Assembly: GCA_021818865.1 (NCBI GenBank)
Contig: JAKASX010000007.1
Location: forward strand, 1-64,000
Direction of reading: 5' to 3'
Source: Acidobacteriota bacterium
Lineage (GTDB): Bacteria; Acidobacteriota; Terriglobia; Acidiferrales; UBA7541
DNA length: 64,000 bases
Each line of letters begins with the position of its first letter. Position 1 is the first letter of the stretch. The translations under genes were made by a program, and so were the position numbers. A model generated the notes under the pieces. That model saw only the letters and a list, made by a program, of their open reading frames with translations, did no database searches and was not told the origin of the DNA. Shown in pieces: positions 50,720 through 58,991 of the stretch.

Positions 50720-51754
50720 ATGAGTTTCCAGAAGAAAATCCGAAGGAGGCGCCTGGCGATCCAGCGCGGCTGGCGGACGTGGCGCAAAGTCGCCAGGGGC
50801 GTCGTGTCCACCGATCACGTCTTCCTGGCACACCTCATTCCGATCCGGCGCTGCAATCTTTCCTGCACGTATTGCAACGAATTCGACAAGCATTCACCGC
50901 CAGTCCCGATCGAAGATCTGAAAAACCGGCTCGACTACCTGGCGTCGTTCGGCACCAGCATCGTCACCATCTCCGGCGGCGAGCCGCTGCTGCATCCTGA
51001 ACTCGACGATGTGATCCGCCACATCCGCCATCACGGCATGATCGCCGGCATGATCACCAATGGCTACCTGCTCACGCGCGAGCGGATCGAACGGCTGAAC
51101 CGTGCGGGCCTCGAATACCTGCAAATCTCGATCGACAACGTGATTCCCGACGAGGTTTCGAAAAAGAGCCTGAAAGTGCTCGATCAGAAGCTCAAGCTAC
51201 TGGCCGAGCACGCCGACTTTCACGTGAACATCAATTCGGTGCTTGGCAGCGAAGTGAAGAATCCCGAGGACGCGCTGACGGTGGCGCATCGCGCCGTCGC
51301 GCTGGGTTTCACGAGCACGGTGGGGATTCTGCACGATGGCCAAGGGCAATTGCAGCCGCTCGGCCTGCGCGAGCGCGAAATTTTTGAAGAGATCATGCGC
51401 CTGGGCAAGCGCAGCTTCGCCCGCGTCAACGGGTTCCAGCAGGATATCGCCCACGGCCGCGAACATCATTGGCGCTGCCGCGCCGGCGCGCGCTACCTCT
51501 ACGTCTGCGAGGACGGTCTGGTGCATTACTGCTCGCAGCAGCGCGGCTATCCGGGCGTCCCGATCGCGCAATACACGCGCGAGATGCGGCGGCGGGAGTT
51601 CCTCGCGCAGAAGGGCTGCGCGCCGCATTGCACCATCTCTTGCGTGCAGCAGGTCGCCACGCTCGATAATTGGCGTTCACCGCAGCAGCGGCCCGAGGTG
51701 GCGCCCTCTTCGCGGGAGCTCGTGCAGTTGAGCGGGGTGAATCGCGACCGTTAA
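50720..51754 (+). CDS. Radical SAM protein with SPASM-like C-terminal cysteines
   Basis: A 344-residue iron-sulfur enzyme. The radical SAM motif is C-x3-C-x2-C in '[13 protein letters not shown]', followed by '[15 protein letters not shown]' (SAM contact). Late cysteines in '[22 protein letters not shown]' and 'CAPHCTISC' look like SPASM-type auxiliary cluster ligands, used in peptide or carbohydrate modification. There is no candidate substrate peptide or transporter in the immediate flank, so the reaction is unknown. The start ATG at 50720 gives a normal basic N-terminus ('[11 protein letters not shown]'); upstream the frame is open but has no similarity. Confidence 0.85.
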   Translation: MSFQKKIRRRRLAIQRGWRTWRKVARGVVSTDHVFLAHLIPIRRCNLSCTYCNEFDKHSPPVPIEDLKNRLDYLASFGTSIVTISGGEPLLHPELDDVIRHIRHHGMIAGMITNGYLLTRERIERLNRAGLEYLQISIDNVIPDEVSKKSLKVLDQKLKLLAEHADFHVNINSVLGSEVKNPEDALTVAHRAVALGFTSTVGILHDGQGQLQPLGLREREIFEEIMRLGKRSFARVNGFQQDIAHGREHHWRCRAGARYLYVCEDGLVHYCSQQRGYPGVPIAQYTREMRRREFLAQKGCAPHCTISCVQQVATLDNWRSPQQRPEVAPSSRELVQLSGVNRDR

Positions 51755-51925
51755 CACGGCCGCTAAGGGTTTTTCCATTCATTCATTGTTCAGGACGCAT
51801 CCAGGCGGCGAATGGGCGTAGCCGCTTGGCGGTGTGGCGGAGTAATATACGACGGCGATTGAGACCCCGTGGGGCAACAATCTCCGGGCGCTTGAGGGCG
51901 GCAAAACGGCAAGAGGGAGGAACGG

Positions 51926-54900
51926 ATGCGCTTGAAAAGCATCGCAGGGTGGGTTTTGTGTCTCGCGATCGGATTCCTGCTGGCGGCGCTCCCCGCCGCG
52001 GCCCAGGTCAACACGGCGAACCTGACCGGGCGCGTACTCGATCCGAAGGGATTGCCCGTGCCGGGCGCCCGGGTGAGAATCCAAAGCCTGGAGACGGGAG
52101 CGGCGAAAGAGATCACCAGCAACTCCCGCGGCGAATATGATTTTCTGGCGTTGCCGCCGGGCGGCTACCGGATGACGATTCTGGCGCGCGGCTTCGCCAC
52201 GCTGATCAATCCTCGCATCACGCTCACGCTCGGTCAGCGCGCCATTTACAACCCCGTCCTGAAGATCGCCGCGGAATCGGAAACGGTGACGGTCACCGGC
52301 CAGCCCGCGCTCGTCGAAACCACCCGCAGCGCCACCTCCACGACGATCACCCAGCGCCTCATCAACGACCTTCCGATCAATCGCCGCGACTACATCAACT
52401 TCAGCCTGCTCGATTCCGCGATCAAGCGCGACGATACCCCATCCATCGGCGCCGCTCCCACCAGCGGACTCGATTTCAACGGCCAGCGCGGCCGCGGCAA
52501 CGACGTCACGGTCGATGGAGCCAGCGCTGTCGACGCTTCCACCGGGGGAATCCGTTCCACTGTTTCCCAGGAAGCGGTGCAGGAATTCCAGGTGATTCAG
52601 GACAGCTACATGCCGGAATACGGCAACGCGATCGGCGGCGTCATCAATATAGTCACCAAATCCGGCAGCAACCAGATGCACGGCAACGTCTTCGGCTTCC
52701 TGCGCGACAGCCGGATTCAGGCCCGCGATCCGTTTTCGGTGCAAGTGAATCCGACGACCGGTGTGGCGACGCCGGTGAAGCAGGCCTACACGCGCGTTCA
52801 GGCCGGCGCCACGCTGGGCGGGGCGCTCGAGCACAACAAGATGTTCTATTTCATCGCCTTCGAAACCCACCGCAGTGAGGAAAACGGATTTTCCAGCATC
52901 GGTTCCGGCAATTTCGGCTTGGCCAACGCGACCATCCCCTGCCTCTCCGGCCAGCAACTGTTGACCTCGCAACAGGCCGCCTTTTTCCAGGCGGCCATTC
53001 CCGCGGCCGGCGGCTGCTCGAGCCAGGCGGCGGCGCCGCTGATTCAGGCCGCCGGCCTGTACAACGCCGCGTCGCAAACCGCGCTCTATGGCGTCGGTGC
53101 AACAACGGCCATCTTGAACGCCGAAACGAACGTTCCCACCACGTTTCCGCTTCCCGTCGATTGCAACCCCGCCGTCACCGGCAGTTGCGGGCCCTCGAAC
53201 GAGGTGCCGCTGCCCACCTCCTACGTCGGGCTTGCCTCACTCATCGGGAATTACCCCGCGACGGAGAAAACCGACATCGGCTCGATTCGCCTGGATCGCA
53301 TCTGGAACCAGAACCAGCGCAGCTTCATTCAGGCCGCGATCACGCCCTCCTATCAGGACGGCATTCAGGTGAACGCGCAGGACCAGAATTTCGGCCAGAA
53401 CGCCGGTTCGCGCACCTCCGAACAGCGCTACCTCGACCAGACGGTGATCGCCCAGCACACGATCCTCTTCTCGAGTTCGCTCCTGAACGAAACCCGTTTC
53501 CAGTACGCGCGGCGCGGCCTGCACTACGGCTATTCGCCGCTCACCGGCGGCAGCAACGTCGCCGTCAATATTCCCGGTTTCGCGTTTTTCGGGCGCGAGC
53601 CGTTCTCGACGGTGGACCGCATCGAGAAGCGCTGGGAAGGGGCTGACACCGTCACCTGGATTCACGGCAACCACTCGTTCAAATTCGGACTGGACGGCAA
53701 CCTATTGCAACTCCGCTCGTCGAAACCGCAGATTTTCGAACTTAATTTCGGCGGCGTCTATAATTTCGGCGCGCTCGATGCCAGCTCGCTCGGGCTTTCG
53801 CCCCAGCTTCCGGGTTTCAGCGCGGTGCAGGCCTACGGTCTGGGCGTTCCCCAGGTATTCATTCAGGGCATCGGCACGTCCTATCAGCCGTTCGACGAGA
53901 AAGATCTCGGCGCTTTCGCGCAGGATAGCTGGCGCATCACCTCGAACCTGACCCTCAACTACGGCCTCCGCTACGACCTTGCCGTCGTGCCGCTGTTCCC
54001 CGCGGCGACCACCATGAATCAGAACGCCGAAAAAGCGTTCAATATCGTGCAGGGCCTCCCGCGCGACTACAAGGACGTTTCGCCTCGCTTCGGCCTGGCG
54101 TGGGATCCAACCGGAGACGGCAAAACGGTGGTTCGCGCCGGCTTCGGAATCTTCTACGACATGACGCCGCTGGCCATCGCCTTCGATTCGGCCACCGCCG
54201 ACGGCGCCCAGTCCACCCAACTCGAGGTCGGCGGGGGCGTGCCGACGGGCCTACCGGTGACCGCGGCGACCGCGCCCCAGGCGCTCAACGCTTCTTCCAT
54301 TTTTCAGGGCGTCGTCGGCGGAATTCCGACGATCACTTCCGCGGGCACCGAACTTTGCGGATCCGGGGCTCCGAGCAGCCTCGGCTACGAGTGCGCCCAG
54401 CAGCGCTTCAATCCCACCCTTGCCGGTTCCATCTTCACCGAGCAGAATTACATCACGCAGGGCTTCCCGATTCCGCTCCTGCCGTTCACTCTTCCCGTGG
54501 CCGGGAATTTCGTGAATACGTACGCGGAGCAGGGCAGCCTGGGAGTGGAGCGGCAACTCGCGCGCAACTACAAAATCAGCGTCACCTATACCTATATCCA
54601 CGGTTTGCATCTCTACCGCTCGCGCAACATCAACCAGACCGATCCCGTTCTGCTGACGCAGAACTACGCGAAAGCCATCGAAGCCGGCCTCGACCCTTCG
54701 AGCCCGCTTTCGGTCGCCATCCCGCTCGCTTCGCCCAATAGCTGCATTTCCACGTCAGCCGCGAGCAGCGTCGCCGTGATTGAGCCGGGAGTTCTGGCCG
54801 CGGGATTCGGCAGCCCCAATTGCACCAGCTCGCCGCTCGGCTACATCGGGACGCCGGCCGTCTTCAATTTCTTCCGGCCTTCCGGGCCGAATCCTTCTTT

Positions 54901-55792
54901 CGCCGGGCAAAACGCGGTGAATTACAGCGGCCTCGTTGAGTTGGCCAAGCTCGCCGGCTTTCCCACCGGTTTCGGCGTGCCGGTGCCATGGAGCGACGTC
55001 GAGCAGCAGGAATCCTCCGGGGCCTCGCTCTACAACGGGTTGACGGTGACGGTGTCGAAGCAGTTCTCGCAGGAATTCGAATTCCAATCGAGCTGGACGT
55101 GGTCGCACGCGGAGGATAATTCCACCGACCTTTCCACCTTGCTCGATCCGCAAAACAGTAACTACCCGAATCTCGAGTGGGGCAATTCCACTTTCGATCA
55201 GCGCCATCGTTGGGTCACGAGCGCGATCTTCTCCAGCCCCTACCACGGCAAGCAGCACGGTTTCGTGAAAAGCTTGCTGGATAATTCGTACGCCGCTCCG
55301 ATCATCGAGCTCGGCACCGGCAGGCCCTACAACGTGATCACCGGAACCGATTACAACCTCAACTTCAGCGCCAATACCGACCGCCCCTCGGTCGTTCCCT
55401 CCGGCACGCCCGGCTCGGTGACCGACCCTTACATTCCCAACGTGGCGTTCTCCGTGCCCACGACCTGCGCGGCGGGAATTCCGCAATCCGCCCAGTCGCC
55501 CTTCGGCCAGACGATTCCCATACGGCCCTACGGGTGCGACGGCAATCTTGGCCGCAACACGTTCTACACACCGGGCTATTTCAACGTGGACCTGCGGCTG
55601 GACAAGAAGTTCTACGTGACCGAAACGGCCAACTTCGAGGTCATCGCCGACGCCTTCAACCTGTTCAATCGGTTCAACGTGCTCGCGGTAAATCTGCTCT
55701 GCAATCCCACCGGCGGCTCGTGCAGCGCCGGCGAGCCCTCGGCAGCGTTTTCGCCGCGCGAGTTCCAGTTCGGATTGAAATTCAACTTCTGA
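51926..55792 (+). CDS. TonB-dependent receptor, Oar/carboxypeptidase-regulatory-like type
   Basis: Outer-membrane receptor of 1288 residues of the acidobacterial Oar family. Signal peptide 'MRLKSIAGWVLCLAIGFLLA', then a carboxypeptidase-regulatory-like domain 'VNTANLTGRVLDPKGLPVPGAR' (about 25-110), the plug domain ('DLPINRRDYINFSLLDSAI' to 'GGVINIVTKSGSNQMHGNVFG'), and a large beta-barrel with typical strands and the closing 'SAAFSPREFQFGLKFNF'. Such receptors import large substrates such as oligosaccharides or chelates with TonB energy. The substrate cannot be deduced; no SusD, TonB or hydrolase gene adjoins. Start ATG 51926 after GGGAGGAACGG. Confidence 0.93.
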   Translation: MRLKSIAGWVLCLAIGFLLAALPAAAQVNTANLTGRVLDPKGLPVPGARVRIQSLETGAAKEITSNSRGEYDFLALPPGGYRMTILARGFATLINPRITLTLGQRAIYNPVLKIAAESETVTVTGQPALVETTRSATSTTITQRLINDLPINRRDYINFSLLDSAIKRDDTPSIGAAPTSGLDFNGQRGRGNDVTVDGASAVDASTGGIRSTVSQEAVQEFQVIQDSYMPEYGNAIGGVINIVTKSGSNQMHGNVFGFLRDSRIQARDPFSVQVNPTTGVATPVKQAYTRVQAGATLGGALEHNKMFYFIAFETHRSEENGFSSIGSGNFGLANATIPCLSGQQLLTSQQAAFFQAAIPAAGGCSSQAAAPLIQAAGLYNAASQTALYGVGATTAILNAETNVPTTFPLPVDCNPAVTGSCGPSNEVPLPTSYVGLASLIGNYPATEKTDIGSIRLDRIWNQNQRSFIQAAITPSYQDGIQVNAQDQNFGQNAGSRTSEQRYLDQTVIAQHTILFSSSLLNETRFQYARRGLHYGYSPLTGGSNVAVNIPGFAFFGREPFSTVDRIEKRWEGADTVTWIHGNHSFKFGLDGNLLQLRSSKPQIFELNFGGVYNFGALDASSLGLSPQLPGFSAVQAYGLGVPQVFIQGIGTSYQPFDEKDLGAFAQDSWRITSNLTLNYGLRYDLAVVPLFPAATTMNQNAEKAFNIVQGLPRDYKDVSPRFGLAWDPTGDGKTVVRAGFGIFYDMTPLAIAFDSATADGAQSTQLEVGGGVPTGLPVTAATAPQALNASSIFQGVVGGIPTITSAGTELCGSGAPSSLGYECAQQRFNPTLAGSIFTEQNYITQGFPIPLLPFTLPVAGNFVNTYAEQGSLGVERQLARNYKISVTYTYIHGLHLYRSRNINQTDPVLLTQNYAKAIEAGLDPSSPLSVAIPLASPNSCISTSAASSVAVIEPGVLAAGFGSPNCTSSPLGYIGTPAVFNFFRPSGPNPSFAGQNAVNYSGLVELAKLAGFPTGFGVPVPWSDVEQQESSGASLYNGLTVTVSKQFSQEFEFQSSWTWSHAEDNSTDLSTLLDPQNSNYPNLEWGNSTFDQRHRWVTSAIFSSPYHGKQHGFVKSLLDNSYAAPIIELGTGRPYNVITGTDYNLNFSANTDRPSVVPSGTPGSVTDPYIPNVAFSVPTTCAAGIPQSAQSPFGQTIPIRPYGCDGNLGRNTFYTPGYFNVDLRLDKKFYVTETANFEVIADAFNLFNRFNVLAVNLLCNPTGGSCSAGEPSAAFSPREFQFGLKFNF

Positions 55793-55795
55793 GGA

Positions 55796-57190
55796 TCACT
55801 CTTCGGGAGGGTTCGCGCCGTCCTCGCGCGGCGGCTGCCGCAATTCGACTTCGGTGGGCTCGAGCGCGGCGAGTTCGGGCTCGCCCGAAACGCCCAGTTC
55901 GCCCAACCGCCGCGCGGAGGGCAGCAGGCGGTCGTTGAACGAGCCGACCGCGCCGTTGTAGGCGCGGCTGGCCTTGTCGAGCCCCTCGCGCACTCCGCCC
56001 AGGTGCTCGACGAATTTTCCGATCCGATCGTAGAGTTCCTTGCCCAGCCGGGCGATCTGCCGCGTGTTTTCCTCCATCTGCTGTTGCCGCCAGCCGTGCT
56101 CGACGGCCATCAGAAGCGCAATCAGCGTGATCGGGCTCGCCGGCAGCACCTTGTCCTCGCCGCCGAGTGCGTCCTCCAGCAATTGGCGGTCGCTTTCGAG
56201 CGCGGCGCTGAAAAACGATTCGCCGGGCATGAAGAGAACCACGAATTCCGGCGCGGAGGGGAACTGGCTCCAATACGCTTTCGAGCCGAGTTGGCGCAGA
56301 TGCGCACGCACCGCCCGAACGTGCTCTTCCATCGCCTGTTGCCGCTCGCGCGGATTCGTCGCTCTGGCCGCGCGCAGAAAAGCCTCCAGCGGCACCTTCG
56401 CGTCGATCGCGATGTTGCGCCCACCGGGCATCTTGACGATCAGATCCGGTCGCAGCCGCCCGGCCTCGCCGCTCAGCGTTTGCTGCTCGACGAAATCGCA
56501 ATGCGACGACATGCCAGCCAGCTCCACCGCCCGCCGCAACGACAATTCTCCCCACGACCCGCGAATGTTCGGCTGTCGCAATGCGGTCGCCAGCGTTCCC
56601 GTTTCCTGGCGCAACTCGGCGAGCCGCGCGGAAAGGTCCCCATGCGCCTGTTTCAGGGCGGACTCGTTCTGCGACAGGACGCCCAGTTGCGCTTCCAATT
56701 TTCCCAGCGTTTCGGCCAGGGGATTGACCATCGCTTCGACCGCCAGTTTCCGCGTTTCCAGCTCCTGGTTCGCCTGTTCCTGCGCGCCCTCGAGCCGCAC
56801 GCGGGCCAATTCCAAAAATTGCTGCGTGGTGGCGGAAAGCGCTTCGGAAGCCAGCGCGCGAAAAACCGATTTCATCTCCTCCTTGGTTTCTTCGAGCGCC
56901 TGCCGCTGCTCGGCCAGGCTCTTGTCCGCCGCTTCGAGCGCCGCTTCGGTCGCCACGCGCTGCGCCGTTTCCGATTCCAGCCGGCTCTGCTGCGTCTGGA
57001 ACTGCGCGCGAAGGCCTTCGAGCTGCGCTCGCAATTCCGTGGTCGTCGCTTCCAGCCCGGCGCGGCCCGTTTCCGCCTCGCGCAGCCGCGCATCGTACCC
57101 CGTGCGCGAACGCGAGGACCCGTAGAGGTAGCCGATGATCGCGCCCACCGCGAGAGCCAGAATCGCTAGCAGGATTGCGGTCGCTCCCAT
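55796..57190 (-). CDS. rmuC: DNA recombination protein RmuC
   Basis: Membrane-tethered protein of 464 residues: N-terminal helix ('TAILLAILALAVGAIIGYLYG'), a long coiled coil (about 30-190, rich in 'AEQRQALEET'-like heptads), then the RmuC core from 'ETGTLATALRQPNIRGSWGELSL' onward with 'DLIVKMPGGRNIAIDAKVPLEAF', 'FVVLFMPGESFFSAAL' and 'LLMAVEHGWRQQQME'. RmuC limits DNA inversions and is thought to have a PD-(D/E)XK-like fold. Start ATG 57190; it follows the small coiled-coil gene by 7 bases. A second, shorter RmuC paralogue is divergent from it. Confidence 0.91.
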   Translation of the reverse strand: MGATAILLAILALAVGAIIGYLYGSSRSRTGYDARLREAETGRAGLEATTTELRAQLEGLRAQFQTQQSRLESETAQRVATEAALEAADKSLAEQRQALEETKEEMKSVFRALASEALSATTQQFLELARVRLEGAQEQANQELETRKLAVEAMVNPLAETLGKLEAQLGVLSQNESALKQAHGDLSARLAELRQETGTLATALRQPNIRGSWGELSLRRAVELAGMSSHCDFVEQQTLSGEAGRLRPDLIVKMPGGRNIAIDAKVPLEAFLRAARATNPRERQQAMEEHVRAVRAHLRQLGSKAYWSQFPSAPEFVVLFMPGESFFSAALESDRQLLEDALGGEDKVLPASPITLIALLMAVEHGWRQQQMEENTRQIARLGKELYDRIGKFVEHLGGVREGLDKASRAYNGAVGSFNDRLLPSARRLGELGVSGEPELAALEPTEVELRQPPREDGANPPEE

Positions 57191-57197
57191 CGCCCGC

Positions 57198-57428
57198 CTA
57201 CTCCGTCGCCTTCCCTCGTGCCGGCCCTGCCGAAGGGTTCGCCGGACCCAATCCGCGCAGTTGCTCCTGCAAATCGGCGATCCGGCTTTCCAGTTCGGCG
57301 CGTCCGGCTTCGGCCGCTCCCAGTTTCTCCTCATAGGTCATGCGAGCCCGCGCCTGCCCCAGCAGAAACCCGAGCACACCCCCGATGAGCAGCGTCATTC
57401 CCGCGAAAATCATCGCCGATACGATCAT
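57198..57428 (-). CDS. Small TM/coiled-coil protein upstream of rmuC
   Basis: A 76-residue protein with one transmembrane helix ('FAGMTLLIGGVLGFLLGQARAR') and a short coiled coil ('EEKLGAAEAGRAELESRIADLQEQL'), similar in plan to the N-terminus of RmuC. Start ATG 57428 with GAGGG upstream. It is 7 bases before rmuC on the same strand and probably cotranscribed. No family name recognised; a membrane partner or regulator of RmuC is a guess from context. Confidence 0.68.
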   Translation of the reverse strand: MIVSAMIFAGMTLLIGGVLGFLLGQARARMTYEEKLGAAEAGRAELESRIADLQEQLRGLGPANPSAGPARGKATE

Positions 57429-57646
57429 TCTCGAACCCTCATAAACGGTCTTGGTCGCCGAGAGTATCACACCCGCCGCGCCTCGCCCACTTGGTGGCGG
57501 CGGGCGCAGGCTCCGCCGCAAGACGGCCGAGCGAAGACCCAGACGGCGGGGCAAAGGGAGGAGTGCGGGGCGGTTATAGAACTATTACTAACAGGTAAAC
57601 CATTTCAAAACGAAACATTGCTCGCCTTGTTAACTGGGTAAAATGA

Positions 57647-57660
57647 CCTCCTTAAGGAGG
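57647..57660. promoter_or_regulatory. Self-complementary Shine-Dalgarno of the second rmuC
   Basis: CCTCCTTAAGGAGG, a perfect 14-base palindrome whose right half is the Shine-Dalgarno (AAGGAGG) of the gene starting at 57670. In RNA it would hide the Shine-Dalgarno by pairing with its own copy, so translation may be regulated. Confidence 0.6.
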
Positions 57661-57669
57661 AATTCTCCC

Positions 57670-58785
57670 ATGAGCGTCGTTGGCGTTGTCGTCGTTGTGG
57701 TGCTGGCGATTTTTGCGGCCTCCATGCTCGGAGCCTGGCTCCGCGGCGGAGGGCCGCAGACCGATATCAAGGCGGTGCGCGAGGAAATGCAGCGCATGCT
57801 GGCCACCCAGGCGCAAGGATTGGCCGGCCAGATGGGCGAGCTCTCGCAAGCGGTGACGCAACAGCTGGCCGAAGTCCGGCGCGAACTCGAGCAAGGGGTC
57901 CACAGCGCCAGCCAGATCACCGCCGACGCCCAGCGCGACGTCAGCGAGCAACTGCGGAATTCGACCACGGTGCTCGCTCGGCTCACCGAGCACCTGGGCG
58001 AAGTGCAGCAATCGGGCAAGGAACTGACGCAGGCGGCGCAGACGATGCAAGCCGTCCTGGGTGGTCCGAAATCCCGCGGCGTTTTGGGCGAAACGCAGCT
58101 CGAAACGCTGCTCGCCGACATGCTTCCGCGCAGCGGCTACGACTTCAACCACAAGTTTGCCAGTGGAGCGACGGCGACCGCGGTTCTGCACGCCGGGCGG
58201 AAGATGGTCGCGATCGACGCTGATTTCCCGCTTGATGCCTGCCACAAAATCGCGCAGCAGGGCGAATCGGCTCGTTCGGAATTCGCCCAGGCCGTCCGCG
58301 AGCGCGTGGATCATGTCGCCGGAACCTTCATCCAGCCCGACGAAGGAACACTCGATCTGGCGCTGATGTTTGTTCCGTCGGAAAGCGCGTTCATGGAAGT
58401 ACTACTCACTGAAGACGAGCAGGGGCGCCTGGACGATTATTGCCGCCGGAATCGCGTTCTGCCCGTTTCGCCCAATAGCCTGCACGCCTATCTCGGCGCC
58501 GTCCTGGTGGGCCTAAAAGGCATGGAACTCGAGGACAACGCCAAGCGGATGATGGCCCGCCTGGAGACGGTGAAGAAGCAGTTCGACGAATTCCGCCAGA
58601 TCTACACGGCGCTCGGCAATCAGATCGAGCAGGCAGCGCAAACGCACATCGCCGCCGGCCACTCGTTCGAACAGACCTGGGCGGCGCTGGGCACGGCAGT
58701 GCCCGAAGGCTCGCTTGACGATACGCTGATGGGCGTCACGCCCGAAGCGCTGCTTGCTATGTCGCATTCCGACAATGGCGCTTAG
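57670..58785 (+). CDS. Second RmuC-family protein
   Basis: A 371-residue paralogue of RmuC. N-terminal anchor 'MSVVGVVVVVVLAIFAASMLG', a coiled coil ('GQMGELSQAVTQQLAEVRRELEQG'), and the RmuC core 'VLGGPKSRGVLGETQLETLLA', 'RKMVAIDADFPLDACHKI', 'LDLALMFVPSESAFMEVLL' and 'LHAYLGAVLVGLKGMELE'. It differs from the first copy in length and in its core motifs, so the two are old paralogues. The ATG at 57670 is preceded by a palindromic Shine-Dalgarno. Divergent from the first copy and convergent with the kinase gene. Confidence 0.86.
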   Translation: MSVVGVVVVVVLAIFAASMLGAWLRGGGPQTDIKAVREEMQRMLATQAQGLAGQMGELSQAVTQQLAEVRRELEQGVHSASQITADAQRDVSEQLRNSTTVLARLTEHLGEVQQSGKELTQAAQTMQAVLGGPKSRGVLGETQLETLLADMLPRSGYDFNHKFASGATATAVLHAGRKMVAIDADFPLDACHKIAQQGESARSEFAQAVRERVDHVAGTFIQPDEGTLDLALMFVPSESAFMEVLLTEDEQGRLDDYCRRNRVLPVSPNSLHAYLGAVLVGLKGMELEDNAKRMMARLETVKKQFDEFRQIYTALGNQIEQAAQTHIAAGHSFEQTWAALGTAVPEGSLDDTLMGVTPEALLAMSHSDNGA

Positions 58786-58830
58786 TCCGCGCTGTTTATC
58801 CGCTGACGTTCATTGCCGCGCCTGACCGTT

Positions 58831-58874
58831 TTCGGGACGCTTCCCGACGCCTCCCAGTCGGGAAGCGTCCCGAA
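58831..58874. terminator. Long perfect hairpin between convergent genes
   Basis: Stem of 18 bases TTCGGGACGCTTCCCGAC / GTCGGGAAGCGTCCCGAA with an eight-base loop. It lies 45 bases after the second rmuC and 117 before the convergent kinase stop. It may terminate both messages, but there is no T tract; it could also be a mobile REP-like unit. Confidence 0.5.
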
Positions 58875-58991
58875 GCTACGTCTCCTCGCGTACCTACATG
58901 TCCTCACCATTTTCGGGGTCCTTCCCGACAAAAAGCGCCGGGACTCCCGGCGGTCGTCGGCTGACGGCTTCGCCCAGGGTCAAAGGGATTT

